From the NCBI GenBank assembly GCA_016780765.1, contig JADHLH010000015.1, positions 1 through 36,885 of the forward strand: 36,885 nucleotides of DNA, read 5' to 3'. Shown here in pieces: positions 7,905 to 16,909 of this stretch (its first letter is position 1; each line of letters opens with the position of its first letter). The notes beneath the pieces are model-generated. The model did not search any database. It was not told the origin of the DNA and worked only from the letters and a program-made list of their open reading frames with translations. This stretch comes from Alphaproteobacteria bacterium (GTDB lineage: Bacteria > Pseudomonadota > Alphaproteobacteria > Puniceispirillales > Puniceispirillaceae). A program made the position numbers and the translations under genes.

Positions 7905-8795
7905 ATGGACCGGGCACAGCTTGAACAGGATATAGACGCGGCCTGGGATGCGCGTGATAGCATCAACACCGACACCGGCGGCGCAACCCGCGATGCGGTG
8001 TATGCGGCGCTTGGCATGCTGGATGATGGCAGTGCCCGGGTTGCCGAACCGCTTGGTGATCATCAGTGGCAGGTCAATCAGTGGCTGAAGAAGGCGGTAT
8101 TGCTGTCCTTCCGTCTGAATGACATGGCTGTCATTCCTTCAGGCACCAGCTATCCGGGCAATGGTCAATCTGGCGGGGGTCAATCTGGCGGGGGTGAAGC
8201 TGTGTGGTGGGACAAGGTGCCGTCGAAATTTGCCGGCTGGGATGAATCCCGCTTTCGTGCGGCCGGCTTTCGTGCGGTCCCCGGCTGCATCGTGCGCCAT
8301 TCAGCGCATATTGCCAGCGGCGCGGTGCTGATGCCAAGCTTTGTCAATCTTGGTGCGTTTGTTGACAGCGGCACGATGGTTGATACATGGGCCACGGTCG
8401 GGTCCTGCGCGCAGATCGGCAAGAATGTTCATCTGTCAGGCGGGGCCGGTATCGGCGGTGTGCTGGAGCCCTTACAGGCTGGCCCGGTGATTATCGAGGA
8501 TGACTGCTTCATCGGTGCTCGTTCCGAGGTTGTTGAAGGTGTCGTTGTTGAACAGGGCGCAGTGCTGTCGATGGGCGTGTTTATCGGCGCCTCTACCAAG
8601 ATCGTGGACCGTGTGACAGGCGAAGTGCATATGGGCCGGGTGCCTGCCTATTCGGTGGTTGTGCCGGGCACATTGCCGGGCAAGCCGCTTGCCGATGGCA
8701 CACCGGGGCCGTCCTTGTCCTGTGCGGTGATCATCAAGCGGGTGGATGAAAAGACCCGATCGAAGACATCGGTCAACGACCTGCTTCGCGACTGA
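7905..8795 (+). CDS. dapD: 2,3,4,5-tetrahydropyridine-2,6-dicarboxylate N-succinyltransferase
   Basis: This enzyme succinylates tetrahydrodipicolinate on the succinylase route to meso-diaminopimelate and lysine. The N-terminal helical domain (about 1-100) is followed by a left-handed beta-helix with hexapeptide repeats, including [20 protein letters not shown] (about 146-165). The next segment, [20 protein letters not shown], is diagnostic of DapD. At 296 residues it is longer than usual (about 275-285). The extra length is a Gly/Ser-rich stretch at about 85-98, made of a 15-bp DNA duplication plus flanks. AGGAG precedes the ATG, and the TGA overlaps the dapE ATG. Confidence 0.96.
   Translation: MDRAQLEQDIDAAWDARDSINTDTGGATRDAVYAALGMLDDGSARVAEPLGDHQWQVNQWLKKAVLLSFRLNDMAVIPSGTSYPGNGQSGGGQSGGGEAVWWDKVPSKFAGWDESRFRAAGFRAVPGCIVRHSAHIASGAVLMPSFVNLGAFVDSGTMVDTWATVGSCAQIGKNVHLSGGAGIGGVLEPLQAGPVIIEDDCFIGARSEVVEGVVVEQGAVLSMGVFIGASTKIVDRVTGEVHMGRVPAYSVVVPGTLPGKPLADGTPGPSLSCAVIIKRVDEKTRSKTSVNDLLRD
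8164..8193. repeat. 15-bp tandem duplication inside dapD
   Basis: GTCAATCTGGCGGGG is present twice in a row, encoding the [10 protein letters not shown] linker. It is in frame and sits at the boundary between the N-terminal domain and the beta-helix. Confidence 0.95.
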
Positions 8796-9946
8796 TGACA
8801 ACCAAGGCGCATGCAGTTGATCTGGCGCAGCGGTTGATCCGTTGCCCGTCGGTAACCCCGGCCGAAGGCGGGGCGATCGACCTTCTCGAGGCAGAGCTGT
8901 CTGCCATCGGGTTTGCCTGCACGCGCTTGCCCTTTGGCGAGGGCAATGATCGCATCGACAATCTGTTTGCGCGTTATGGCAGCGCTGCGCCGCATGTCTG
9001 TTTTGCCGGTCATACAGATGTTGTGCCGGTTGGTGATGCCGCGGCCTGGACGCGGGACCCGTTTGGCGGTGACATTGTTGACGGCGCGCTGTTCGGGCGC
9101 GGCGCTGCCGATATGAAGGGCGGGGTTGCTGCGTTCGTTGCCGCTGCCGCCGCTGTTATCGAAGGCGGTATTGGCGGGTCTGTCAGTCTGCTGATCACCG
9201 GTGATGAAGAAGGTGATGCTGTCAACGGCACCGTGCGGATGGTCGAATGGGCGATGGCGAATGATCAGATTCCCGATATGTGTGTTGTTGGCGAGCCGAC
9301 AAACCCTGATGCGCTTGGCGATATGATCAAGAATGGCAGGCGTGGCAGTCTGAGCGGGCATCTTGTGGTGACAGGCCGTCAGGGGCATGTTGCCTATCCG
9401 CATCTGGCCGATAATCCGCTGACCCGTCTGGTGGCCATGCTGGCGCCTGTGAACGGCACCGAACTTGATGGCGGCACGCCGCATTTTCTGCCATCTGCCG
9501 CGAATGTGACAACCATCGATGTGGGCAATCCGGCGACCAATATCATCCCGGCGCGGGCCGAGGCAAAATTCAATATCCGCTTCAATACTGAACATAGTGC
9601 CGACAGCCTGCGTGGCTGGCTGGAAGAACATTTCACACGCGTCGGGGGCGACTGGCATGCCCAGTGGAAAGCGAATGCTGATCCGTTCATTACCGACCCC
9701 GGTCCCCTGACCGACATGCTGGCAGCCGCGGTGACCGAAATCACCGGCAGAACGCCGGCGCTGTCGACAACGGGCGGCACATCGGATGCCCGCTTCATCA
9801 CCCGCATGTGCCCGGTTGCTGAATTCGGGCTTGTCGGCAAGACCATGCATCAGGTTGACGAACATGTTGATGTGGCCGACATAGAGGAATTATGTGCCAT
9901 CTATCAATCGTTTCTGGTACGTGCGTGCGGCGAGGTGGCGGGCTGA
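8795..9946 (+). CDS. dapE: Succinyl-diaminopimelate desuccinylase
   Basis: This M20-family zinc hydrolase removes succinate from N-succinyl-LL-diaminopimelate, two steps after DapD. It has 383 residues, a normal length. The metal and catalytic motifs are GHTDVVPVGD (H73, D75), GRGAADMKGG (D106) and TGDEEGDA (E138 general base, E139). Downstream, GEPTN supplies the next acidic ligand, and TGGTSDARF and a near-C-terminal H (KTMHQVDEH) complete the site. The ATG overlaps the dapD stop as TGATG, so the two genes are translationally coupled. Confidence 0.96.
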   Translation: MTTKAHAVDLAQRLIRCPSVTPAEGGAIDLLEAELSAIGFACTRLPFGEGNDRIDNLFARYGSAAPHVCFAGHTDVVPVGDAAAWTRDPFGGDIVDGALFGRGAADMKGGVAAFVAAAAAVIEGGIGGSVSLLITGDEEGDAVNGTVRMVEWAMANDQIPDMCVVGEPTNPDALGDMIKNGRRGSLSGHLVVTGRQGHVAYPHLADNPLTRLVAMLAPVNGTELDGGTPHFLPSAANVTTIDVGNPATNIIPARAEAKFNIRFNTEHSADSLRGWLEEHFTRVGGDWHAQWKANADPFITDPGPLTDMLAAAVTEITGRTPALSTTGGTSDARFITRMCPVAEFGLVGKTMHQVDEHVDVADIEELCAIYQSFLVRACGEVAG

Positions 9947-10515
9947 TGGACAGTCAAAAATCAGTGATATCCCCGGGTGCTTTTGTCGAGATGATCAAGC
10001 GCACCTTGCTTGTGATGCTGGGGCGGCGGCCCATTTCCGGCAGCTATGCGGCTGATCCGGACGGGGTGTGGCAGGCAATCTGGGCGTCTGTTGTCATCAG
10101 CATTGGTATTGGCATCAGCCTGAAGATGACTGTCGCGGTCGGCAGTCTGGTGTCTTACACGCTGTTTGAGCTGGTGCAGATTCTGGCTGTGGTTCTTGTG
10201 CTGAATGCCATTATCCGGCAGCGCGGCCTGCAACCGGCAGCCTGTCAGTTTCTGGTGCCGTTCCTGTGGATGGTCAATGTGCAAAGCCTGTTTTCGGCGT
10301 TCGCGCTGAACTCGATGGTGCTGACCGGTGACTATACGCTGGGCATCCTGTTTATCGCGCTGGGCGCGTGGTCCATCTACTGGATGTGGCGGATCGGGCG
10401 TGACACGCTGGGCCAGGGCGGTTTCTTTGCGACGGGCCTGCTGGCCGTGACCTATATCATTCATCTGATGCTGGCTATTTTCCAGCCGCTGCGGGTGAAT
10501 ATTCAGATCGGATAG
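9946..10515 (+). CDS. Five-helix inner-membrane protein of unknown function
   Basis: This 189-residue protein starts at an ATG overlapping the dapE stop (TGATG), so it is probably cotranslated with dapE. There are five hydrophobic segments, at about 46-64, 75-93, 103-122, 130-148 and 160-180, with short connecting loops. The layout resembles small Yip1-like membrane proteins, but no diagnostic motif is visible and no function is assigned. Its last 13 bases overlap the 3' end of truA on the other strand. Confidence 0.8.
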   Translation: MDSQKSVISPGAFVEMIKRTLLVMLGRRPISGSYAADPDGVWQAIWASVVISIGIGISLKMTVAVGSLVSYTLFELVQILAVVLVLNAIIRQRGLQPAACQFLVPFLWMVNVQSLFSAFALNSMVLTGDYTLGILFIALGAWSIYWMWRIGRDTLGQGGFFATGLLAVTYIIHLMLAIFQPLRVNIQIG

Positions 10516-11249
10516 CTGACGGCGGTCAGATACAGGCCTTCGGGCGGGGCTGTCGGGCCGGCGGCGCTGCGATCGCAGGCAGCAAGAGCTGTCGCCACCG
10601 CATCAGGCTGCCATTTCCCGCTGCCGACGAGCGCCAGCGTTCCCACCATGTTGCGCACCTGATGATGCAGGAATGAACGTGCTGCCGCGTGGATATGAAC
10701 CTCTTCGCCCACAGCCTCGATGCGCAATTCGTCAAGTGTGCGCAGCGGGCTGTCTGCCTGGCAATGGGTGGCACGAAAGCTGGTAAAATCATGTCGCCCG
10801 ACCAGAAAATTGGCGGCCTGCTGCATGGCATCAGCATCCAGTGCCGTCCGGTGGTGCCAGACGCGCCCCTGATCCAGCGCCGGGGGCTGGCGTCGCGGCA
10901 GAATGCGGTAGAGATACCGCCGTCCGGTTGCCGAAAACCGGGCATGGAAATCAGCTGGCACTTCACGCGCCGACAGCACCGAGACCGGGTGATCACCTGT
11001 CAGCGCATTCAGCGCCTGCATCACGCGTTCAGCATCAAACTTGTCAGGCACATCCAGATGCGCTGCCTGACCTGTTGCATGAACGCCTGAATCGGTGCGG
11101 CCAGCCCCCTGCACAAGGGTTTCACTGCCGGTCAGGGTGGCGGCGGCCTGTTCGAGAACCTGCTGGACAGTCGGTCCGTCAATCTGCCGCTGCCAGCCAT
11201 AAAATGGCCCGCCATCATATTCGACAATTATCAGGATTCGGCGGGTCAT
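10503..11249 (-). CDS. truA: tRNA pseudouridine(38-40) synthase
   Basis: TruA converts uridines 38, 39 and 40 in the anticodon arm of many tRNAs to pseudouridine. The catalytic aspartate lies in GAGRTDSGVHATGQ (D53), and the N-terminal EYDGGPFYGWQRQ is conserved. A later SFLHHQVRNMVGTL segment is also a TruA signature. It has 248 residues from the ATG, which overlaps the fmt stop as TGATG; a GTG one codon upstream (11252) is possible. It is the last gene of the def-fmt-truA operon. Confidence 0.96.
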   Translation of the reverse strand: MTRRILIIVEYDGGPFYGWQRQIDGPTVQQVLEQAAATLTGSETLVQGAGRTDSGVHATGQAAHLDVPDKFDAERVMQALNALTGDHPVSVLSAREVPADFHARFSATGRRYLYRILPRRQPPALDQGRVWHHRTALDADAMQQAANFLVGRHDFTSFRATHCQADSPLRTLDELRIEAVGEEVHIHAAARSFLHHQVRNMVGTLALVGSGKWQPDAVATALAACDRSAAGPTAPPEGLYLTAVSYPI

Positions 11250-12241
11250 CACACATCTTCCGGCAGATCGGATGCCATGGGCTGACCGACAACAAGACGC
11301 GCCCCGTTCAGAAAGGCCTGCGCCGGCATCGGTTTGCTGCCAGCAGGCTGCACCGTTTCAAGCACCAGAACTCCGTCACCGGTGCCCACCTGCAAGCCGC
11401 CATCATCCGTGCTGCCAAGATAGCAACCGGCAGGGCCATTCCCAGTCCCATTCCCAGTCACGGTCTCGGGCGTGGCATGGGCTTTCAGCACCCGCACCCG
11501 TCCACGATGACCGGTGAACCAGGCGGCAGGTGCCGGGGCAAAGGCGCGAATATGGCGGGCCAGTTGGTCGGCTGGCCGTGACCAGTCAATCACCGCCTCG
11601 GCGCTGGAGATTTTATGTGCATAGGTGGCGGCGCTGTCATCCTGCGGGGCGGCGTCATCCAGAATATCCGGCAGGCGCGCGGCAACATCGGCAAGCAGGT
11701 CCGCATTCAGGCTGGCCAGCCGGTCATGCAGGCTGCCGGCATCATCATCATCACTGATCGGCGTGCTGCGGCGTGCGAGAACCGGGCCGGTATCCAGCCC
11801 CTCTTCCATCAGCATGGCACAGACACCGGTTTCGGTATCGCCAGCGGCAATGGCCCGCTGGATGGGTGCTGCCCCGCGCCAGCGTGGTAACAATGAGGCA
11901 TGCCCGTTGATACAGCCAAAGTGCGGCATATCGAGTACCGCGCGCGGCAATAACAGGCCGTAAGCGACAACCACGAACAGATCGGCGTCATGGCCCCCAA
12001 GAATGGCAAGATCATCCTGACCAGACAGGCTCTGGGGGGACAGGCTCTTGGGGTGGAAGGTCGGGATGTCATGCGTGGCAGCATGCGCGGCAACAGGCTG
12101 CAGCTGTTCCTGCATCCCGCGGCCGGCGCGGCGCGGAGGCTGTGAATAGACAGCGACGATGTCATGCGATTCGGCCAGCCGGTCGAGTGCCGGAATGGCA
12201 AAGCCCGGGCTGCCCATGAAGACAATACGGCGACGCGGCAT
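11249..12241 (-). CDS. fmt: Methionyl-tRNA formyltransferase
   Basis: Fmt formylates initiator Met-tRNA using 10-formyltetrahydrofolate. It has 330 residues, a normal length. The Rossmann-like formyltransferase domain covers about 1-200. Its catalytic set is N112, H114 (INGHASLLPRWRGAAPIQ) and D150 (EGLDTGPV), and a C-terminal OB-like tRNA-binding domain follows. Two small in-frame duplications are visible: SLSPQSLSGQ at about 66-75 (15-bp unit) and a GNGTGNGP linker (12-bp unit) in the C-terminal domain. Fifteen bases separate it from def. Confidence 0.96.
   Translation of the reverse strand: MPRRRIVFMGSPGFAIPALDRLAESHDIVAVYSQPPRRAGRGMQEQLQPVAAHAATHDIPTFHPKSLSPQSLSGQDDLAILGGHDADLFVVVAYGLLLPRAVLDMPHFGCINGHASLLPRWRGAAPIQRAIAAGDTETGVCAMLMEEGLDTGPVLARRSTPISDDDDAGSLHDRLASLNADLLADVAARLPDILDDAAPQDDSAATYAHKISSAEAVIDWSRPADQLARHIRAFAPAPAAWFTGHRGRVRVLKAHATPETVTGNGTGNGPAGCYLGSTDDGGLQVGTGDGVLVLETVQPAGSKPMPAQAFLNGARLVVGQPMASDLPEDV
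11437..11460. repeat. 12-bp tandem duplication inside fmt
   Basis: CATTCCCAGTCC is followed by CATTCCCAGTCA, giving a Gly-Asn-Gly-Thr repeat in the C-terminal domain of Fmt. Confidence 0.9.
12024..12053. repeat. 15-bp tandem duplication inside fmt
   Basis: GACAGGCTCTGGGGG is followed by GACAGGCTCTTGGGG, encoding the SLSPQ/SLSGQ duplication near residues 66-75. Confidence 0.88.
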
Positions 12242-12256
12242 AGCGCGGCTTCCCCC

Positions 12257-12775
12257 TTATCCCTTGCCACCGGTCTGGCGCAGGTCTTTCAGGACCCGGC
12301 GGGTGATCATATCGCGCTTCAGACGTGAAATATGATCGATGAACAACACGCCGTTCAGATGGTCAATCTCATGCTGGACGCAGGCCGCCAGCAGCCCCTT
12401 GCAATGCAGCATCTGCTGATTGCCATCAACATCGATATAGCGCACATCGACATGCGCAGGGCGTTCGACATCTGCGGTCTGACCGGGGATCGACAGGCAG
12501 CCTTCCTCAAGCACCGTTCGGTCTTCGGCGGAGTCGACAATTTCCGGGTTGATCATCTTGTAGAGCTGGCGGTCTTCCTCACCGCCGCAATCCATCACGA
12601 TCAGACGCTGGCTGATGCTGATTTGCGGTGCGGCGAGACCGATCCCCGGCGCGTCATACATCGTCTCGGCCATGTCATCCAGCAAGGTGCGGATACCGTC
12701 TGACACCTCGGGCACCGGCGTGGCAACCACGCGGAGCACCGGGTCGGGTATGGAAACGATCGGGATCAACGCCAT
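12257..12775 (-). CDS. def: Peptide deformylase
   Basis: This metalloenzyme removes the N-formyl group from nascent proteins, completing the cycle begun by Fmt. It has 172 residues with all three motifs: GIGLAAPQ (44-51), EGCLS (C93 metal ligand) and QHEIDH (H135, E136, H139). The ATG at 12775 is preceded by AAAGG with 7-base spacing and matches the family N-terminus; the longer open frame to 12850 lacks support. It is first gene of def-fmt-truA and divergent from rmuC, with a shared 129-bp control region. Confidence 0.97.
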   Translation of the reverse strand: MALIPIVSIPDPVLRVVATPVPEVSDGIRTLLDDMAETMYDAPGIGLAAPQISISQRLIVMDCGGEEDRQLYKMINPEIVDSAEDRTVLEEGCLSIPGQTADVERPAHVDVRYIDVDGNQQMLHCKGLLAACVQHEIDHLNGVLFIDHISRLKRDMITRRVLKDLRQTGGKG

Positions 12776-12904
12776 GCTGCTGCCTTTCTGCCCTTGGAAC
12801 GCGTTTGGAGTAGAAGAAGCGATCGTTGCAGTCAAGCCACCGGCATGCAAGACTGCACCGCATCTCCCACATTGTTACTGCAGTTTCAGACCCGAAGGCA
12901 CCCT

Positions 12905-13993
12905 ATGGCAACCGGAAACGTCATCATCATCAGCATCCTGATTGCCGGGCTGGCTGCGGTGATCATTCTGTTGCTGGCGCTGCTGCGTCGCCCATCTGCC
13001 GGCAGTGATACTGACGCCAATGCGCTTGCCGATCTTCGGGCACAGCTGGCGCATCTGACGGCGCAGTCTGGCGAGTTGCAAAAGACCGTGGCAACACAGA
13101 TGCATGAAACCGAAGGGCGGCTGGGCGTGCGGCTGGAAAAATCAATGCGCGACCAGAATGACCGGACCAACCAGTCGCTGACCGGGATGGCTGAAAAGCT
13201 GGCTGTGATCTCCGAGGCGAATGCCCATATCTCGGCGCTATCGGGACAGGTCAACACGCTGCAGAACATCCTGTCCAACAAGCAGGCGCGCGGCAGCTTT
13301 GGTGAGGTACAGCTGGAAAATCTGGTGCGTGACGCGCTGCCGGACAGCGCCTACAGTTTTCAGCACACCCTTGGAAATGCCAAGCGTGTGGACTGCTATA
13401 TCAAACTGCCGAACCCGCCGGGTGCAATCTGTATCGATTCAAAGTTTCCGCTGGAATCCTATCGCGGGCTGACTGACTCGCCAGATGAGGCCGCGTGTGA
13501 ACGTGCCCGCCGGGCCCTTGAAAGTGATGTCAAAAAACATATCACCGATATTGCCGAGCGCTATATCGTGCCGGGCGAAACCGCAGACAGTGCGATCATG
13601 TTTCTGCCCTCGGAATCCGTCTATGCAGAGATAAATCTGCAACTGCCGCGGCTGGTCGATGAAAGCCGCAAGCGCCGCGTCTATATGGCCGGGCCCGATA
13701 ATCTGATGCTGATACTGCATACGGTACGCGCCATCCTGCGTGACGCCCGCATGCATGAAAAGGCCGGGCTGATCCAGGCTGAAGTTGACCGGATGATGCA
13801 GGATGTGGGCCGGCTGGATGAACGCGTACGCAAACTGGCGACGCATTTCCGTCAGACGGAAAAGGATATTGACGATATCCAGATTTCAACGCGGCGCATT
13901 ACATCGCGCGGTGGCAAGATTACCCAGATCGATGTCGATGATGGTGCCGCGGATGACCAAATGGCAGATGACACAAGGGAACTGCCGATTTAG
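12905..13993 (+). CDS. rmuC: DNA recombination protein RmuC
   Basis: This 362-residue protein belongs to the RmuC family, implicated in limiting inversion-type rearrangements at short inverted repeats. A membrane anchor (about 5-26) is followed by a coiled-coil region (about 40-125). The RmuC nuclease-like domain includes ARGSFGEVQLENLVRDALP (about 137-155) and ICIDSKFPLESYR (about 177-189). The ATG at 12905 gives the hydrophobic N-terminus expected of the family. The gene is divergent from def. RmuC in the same window as an inverted-repeat element is probably coincidental. Confidence 0.93.
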   Translation: MATGNVIIISILIAGLAAVIILLLALLRRPSAGSDTDANALADLRAQLAHLTAQSGELQKTVATQMHETEGRLGVRLEKSMRDQNDRTNQSLTGMAEKLAVISEANAHISALSGQVNTLQNILSNKQARGSFGEVQLENLVRDALPDSAYSFQHTLGNAKRVDCYIKLPNPPGAICIDSKFPLESYRGLTDSPDEAACERARRALESDVKKHITDIAERYIVPGETADSAIMFLPSESVYAEINLQLPRLVDESRKRRVYMAGPDNLMLILHTVRAILRDARMHEKAGLIQAEVDRMMQDVGRLDERVRKLATHFRQTEKDIDDIQISTRRITSRGGKITQIDVDDGAADDQMADDTRELPI

Positions 13994-14007
13994 CCCTGGC
14001 AATTGGC

Positions 14008-14035
14008 GCGATGTGATTTGGGCGATGTAATTTGG
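14008..14035. repeat. 14-bp tandem duplication, rmuC-recR intergenic
   Basis: GCGATGTGATTTGG is followed directly by GCGATGTAATTTGG. It lies in the 51-bp gap between the convergent rmuC and recR genes. Confidence 0.9.
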
Positions 14036-14044
14036 GTGGGCAGG

Positions 14045-14635
14045 CTAGCCAAGACGGGCGCGGGCTTTCAGTGCCTGTGCCAAGGTTCCGTCATCCAGAA
14101 AATCCAGTTCGCCGCCAATCGGCACACCATGGGCCAGGCGGGTTACCTCAACCGGCAAGGACTGCAATCTTTCATGAATGTAATGCGCTGTCGTCTGACC
14201 CTCGACAGTGGCTGACAGTGCCAGAATAACCTCGCTGACGGCGGTGCTGGCGCGGCTGACCAGACGATCGATATACAGATCTTCGGGTCCGCGCCCGTCA
14301 ATCGCACTCAGCGTGCCGCCCAATACGTGGTAGGTGCCGCGAAACACGGCCGCGCGTTCCATGGCCCACAGATCGCCGACATCCTCGACAACGCAAAGAA
14401 GGCTGCGATCACGCTGCGTATCGCTGCAGATGCCACAGATATCGGCATTTCCCAGATTGCCGCATTCGGCGCAGTTGCGGACGGTGCGCGCCACACTGCC
14501 AAGTTCCTCGGCAAGGGGCAGCATGAGCCGGTCCCGGTTCTGCAGCAGATACAGCGCGGCGCGGCGGGCCGACCGTGGCCCCAGACCGGGAAGGCGTGCA
14601 AGACGCTTGATCAGCGATTCAAGTTGCGTGTCCAT
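14045..14635 (-). CDS. recR: Recombination mediator protein RecR
   Basis: RecR works with RecO (and RecF) to load RecA on SSB-coated gaps. It has 196 residues, the family norm. The helix-hairpin-helix is near the N-terminus (LARLPGLGPRSARRAAL). The zinc finger has C55, C58, C67 and C70, and the Toprim domain follows (CVVEDVGDLWAMER, about 81-94). It is third in the dnaX-ybaB-recR operon, one base after ybaB. Confidence 0.97.
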   Translation of the reverse strand: MDTQLESLIKRLARLPGLGPRSARRAALYLLQNRDRLMLPLAEELGSVARTVRNCAECGNLGNADICGICSDTQRDRSLLCVVEDVGDLWAMERAAVFRGTYHVLGGTLSAIDGRGPEDLYIDRLVSRASTAVSEVILALSATVEGQTTAHYIHERLQSLPVEVTRLAHGVPIGGELDFLDDGTLAQALKARARLG

Positions 14636-14636
14636 A

Positions 14637-14963
14637 TCAGAAAGGCAGCGACATGCCTGGCGGCAGCGGCAGGCCGCCAGTGATGTCTTTCATGCGGGCA
14701 GCCATGGCGGCATCTGCATCAGCACGTGCATTGTTGGTGGCCAGACAGATCATGTCTTCCAGCATGCCGATATCGTCAACATCGAGGGTAGCAGGGTCGA
14801 TCCTGACAGCCTGCATCACACCCTTGCCGGTTACGGTCACGCTGACCGCCCCGCCACCGACTGTAGCGCTGAATTCGGTTGTGGCCATCTCGGCTTGCAG
14901 CTCTTCCATGCGGGACTGCATTTCCTGCACTTTCTTCATCATCCCGGCCATATTGCGCATCAT
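14637..14963 (-). CDS. ybaB: Nucleoid-associated protein YbaB/EbfC
   Basis: This 108-residue small dimeric DNA-binding protein has the Met-rich start MMRNMAGMMKKVQEMQSRME. The TVGGGAVSVTVTGKG beta-hairpin typical of YbaB follows at about 54-68. It sits between dnaX and recR with 1-2 base gaps, the standard arrangement. The precise role (nucleoid organisation or repair) varies between species. Confidence 0.95.
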   Translation of the reverse strand: MMRNMAGMMKKVQEMQSRMEELQAEMATTEFSATVGGGAVSVTVTGKGVMQAVRIDPATLDVDDIGMLEDMICLATNNARADADAAMAARMKDITGGLPLPPGMSLPF

Positions 14964-14965
14964 TG

Positions 14966-16909
14966 TCAGTGATCCTCATTCGAAGGGGCGCCCGATTCCG
15001 CATCGGACGGCATATCGGTTTCTATCGGGTCGGTTTCTATCGGGCGAATATCTTCAATTTTTGCACCCGGAAACACATTCATCACGGCCTGCACGGTCGG
15101 CGTGGCGGCAATTTCATCCTTTTGCGCATCGCGGGCGGCGCTGCGTTCCTCCGCAATTGTCTGTCCGCCCTTGCCCTCGGCAAGGCTGACCATCCAGCGT
15201 TGACCGGTCCACTGGCTGAGATTGCGGGCGATATCACTGGCAAGCGTATCGGGTGCGCCGTCGGCCAGCGCAATTTCCAAAAGATTGGGCTGCAGCCTGA
15301 CAGGCCGCACAAATGTCCGAATGCGGGCTGCAAGCAAGGCTTCATCATGTGATTCGGCCAAGGCGGCCACGTCGTGCAAGCTGGTCAGAGAGATGTCTGT
15401 ATTGCCCGTCAGGTCCGCTGGTGGTGGTGCCGACGGATCGGCCATCTGCCCGGCATCAAAATGCGGCGTCCGGTCCTCGGGCAGCATGTCGGGTGTGGGT
15501 TCAGTCAGAGGTTCAGCCTGGGGTTCAGGTTGCGGTTCAGCCTGGGGTTCAGGTTGCGGTTCAGCCTGGGGTTCAGGTTGCGGTTCAGCCCGGGGTTCAG
15601 CTTGTGCCATTACAGCGTTGCCGGCTGCAGCGCTCATACCCGCTGGCGGGGGCGGCGTGTCCGATGGCGCGCCGACCTGAGCAGCGTTTTCCGGGGCCGG
15701 GCTTTCTGCAGCGGGTGTGGATGCCGGCTTTGCAGCAGCTGTCGGGGCGGCATCTTCGCCGCGTCCCAGCTTGCCAATGATATCCGCCGGGGTCGGCATG
15801 TTGGCCAGATGCGCCAGACGGATCAACAGCATTTCTGCTGCCGCCATGGGTTGCGGCGCGGTGGTGATCTCGGCATGCCCTTTCAGCAACATCTGCCAGG
15901 CGCGCCCAAGGCGGGCAATGCCTATATCCGCCAGCGCAGTGACAGGCGCGCGCTCAGCCTCGAGCAGGCTGTCAGCACTGCCGCCAGCCGCAATCAGGCT
16001 GGCCCGGTGGATGAGGTCCATCAGATCGGCGATGGTCATTTCCGGTTCCGCCCCGTTGGTGTGGGCGCTGGCCAGCGCATCCAGTGCGCCAGCCGCATCA
16101 CCAGACATCGCGGCATCAAGCATGGCAATCGAATCAGTACGGCCGGGCCGACCCAGCATGGCAGCAATATTGTCGGCGCTGATCTGGTCGGCGGTCATTG
16201 CGGCCGCCTGATCCAGCAGGGATAGCGCATCACGCACCGACCCTTCGGCCGCACGGGAAATCACGCTCAATGCTTCCGGGTCTGCATTAATAGACTCATG
16301 CGTGCAGATGCTGGCCAGATGGGCGGCCAGAACATCGCTGTCCACGCGCCGCAGATCAAAACGCTGGCAGCGCGAAAGGATGGTGACGGGCACCTTGCGA
16401 ATCTCGGTCGTTGCGAAGATGAACTTCACATTGTCGGGCGGCTCCTCCAGCGTTTTCAGCAGCGCGTTGAACGCACTTTTCGACATCATGTGAACTTCGT
16501 CGATGATGTAAATCTTGTAGCGCGCTGACACCGGGCGATAGCCGACACCTTCGATGATATCGCGGGCATCATCCACACCGGTATGGCTGGCGGCGTCGAC
16601 TTCCAGAACATCAACATGGCGCGAGGCCGCAATCGCCACACAGGGTTCGCATTTGCCACATGGTTCGAGCGTTGCATCGCCTGTCCCGTCGGGACCGATG
16701 CAGTTCAGGCCGCGGGCCAGCAGCCGCGCCGTCGAGGTTTTGCCGACACCGCGAACGCCTGTCAGAACGAAGGCATGCGCAAGCCGGCCCAGTGAGAGCG
16801 CATTGCCAAGGGTCCGGACCAGCGCTTCCTGGCCAATCAGCTCGGAAAACCTGTCGGGCCGGTACTTGCGTGCAAGGACGCGATATCCTGTCTGGATGTC
16901 GTCAGTCAT
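14966..16909 (-). CDS. dnaX: DNA polymerase III tau/gamma subunit
   Basis: This is the AAA+ clamp-loader subunit of the replicase. Walker A is GVRGVGKTST (51-60). The zinc-binding cysteines C70, C84, C87 and C90 and the Walker B IIDEVH (about 135-140) are present. AAA+ domains extend to about 370. The following Pro/Ala/Glu/Gln-rich linker (about 375-500) carries a 24-bp tandem array giving repeated EPQPEPQA units. The C-terminal tau region (about 520-620) would contact DnaE. A 15-bp duplication (PIETD twice) lies near the C-terminus. No obvious A-tract slippery site for a shorter gamma form was seen. It lies just downstream of the SRP RNA gene. Confidence 0.96.
   Translation of the reverse strand: MTDDIQTGYRVLARKYRPDRFSELIGQEALVRTLGNALSLGRLAHAFVLTGVRGVGKTSTARLLARGLNCIGPDGTGDATLEPCGKCEPCVAIAASRHVDVLEVDAASHTGVDDARDIIEGVGYRPVSARYKIYIIDEVHMMSKSAFNALLKTLEEPPDNVKFIFATTEIRKVPVTILSRCQRFDLRRVDSDVLAAHLASICTHESINADPEALSVISRAAEGSVRDALSLLDQAAAMTADQISADNIAAMLGRPGRTDSIAMLDAAMSGDAAGALDALASAHTNGAEPEMTIADLMDLIHRASLIAAGGSADSLLEAERAPVTALADIGIARLGRAWQMLLKGHAEITTAPQPMAAAEMLLIRLAHLANMPTPADIIGKLGRGEDAAPTAAAKPASTPAAESPAPENAAQVGAPSDTPPPPAGMSAAAGNAVMAQAEPRAEPQPEPQAEPQPEPQAEPQPEPQAEPLTEPTPDMLPEDRTPHFDAGQMADPSAPPPADLTGNTDISLTSLHDVAALAESHDEALLAARIRTFVRPVRLQPNLLEIALADGAPDTLASDIARNLSQWTGQRWMVSLAEGKGGQTIAEERSAARDAQKDEIAATPTVQAVMNVFPGAKIEDIRPIETDPIETDMPSDAESGAPSNEDH
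15016..15045. repeat. 15-bp tandem duplication at the dnaX 3' end
   Basis: CGGTTTCTATCGGGT is repeated as CGGTTTCTATCGGGC. On the coding (minus) strand this encodes PIETDPIETD near the C-terminus of tau. Confidence 0.9.
15511..15606. repeat. 24-bp tandem array in the dnaX linker
   Basis: Three nearly exact 24-bp units start at 15511, 15535 and 15559. A diverged fourth starts at 15583. Each unit contains GGTTCAGCCTGGGGTTCAGG, which is itself an imperfect 12-bp repeat. They encode EPQPEPQA units on the minus strand. Confidence 0.95.

Noticed and set aside
8648-9865. Long minus-strand open frame of 405 codons opposite dapE
   Set aside because: It lies antisense to dapE, which has full catalytic motifs, and shows no recognisable domain. 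High GC content leaves long shadow frames.
14966-16909. Programmed frameshift in dnaX producing a gamma subunit
   Set aside because: No A-tract slippery sequence of the E. coli type was found in the linker region; only the full-length product is supported.
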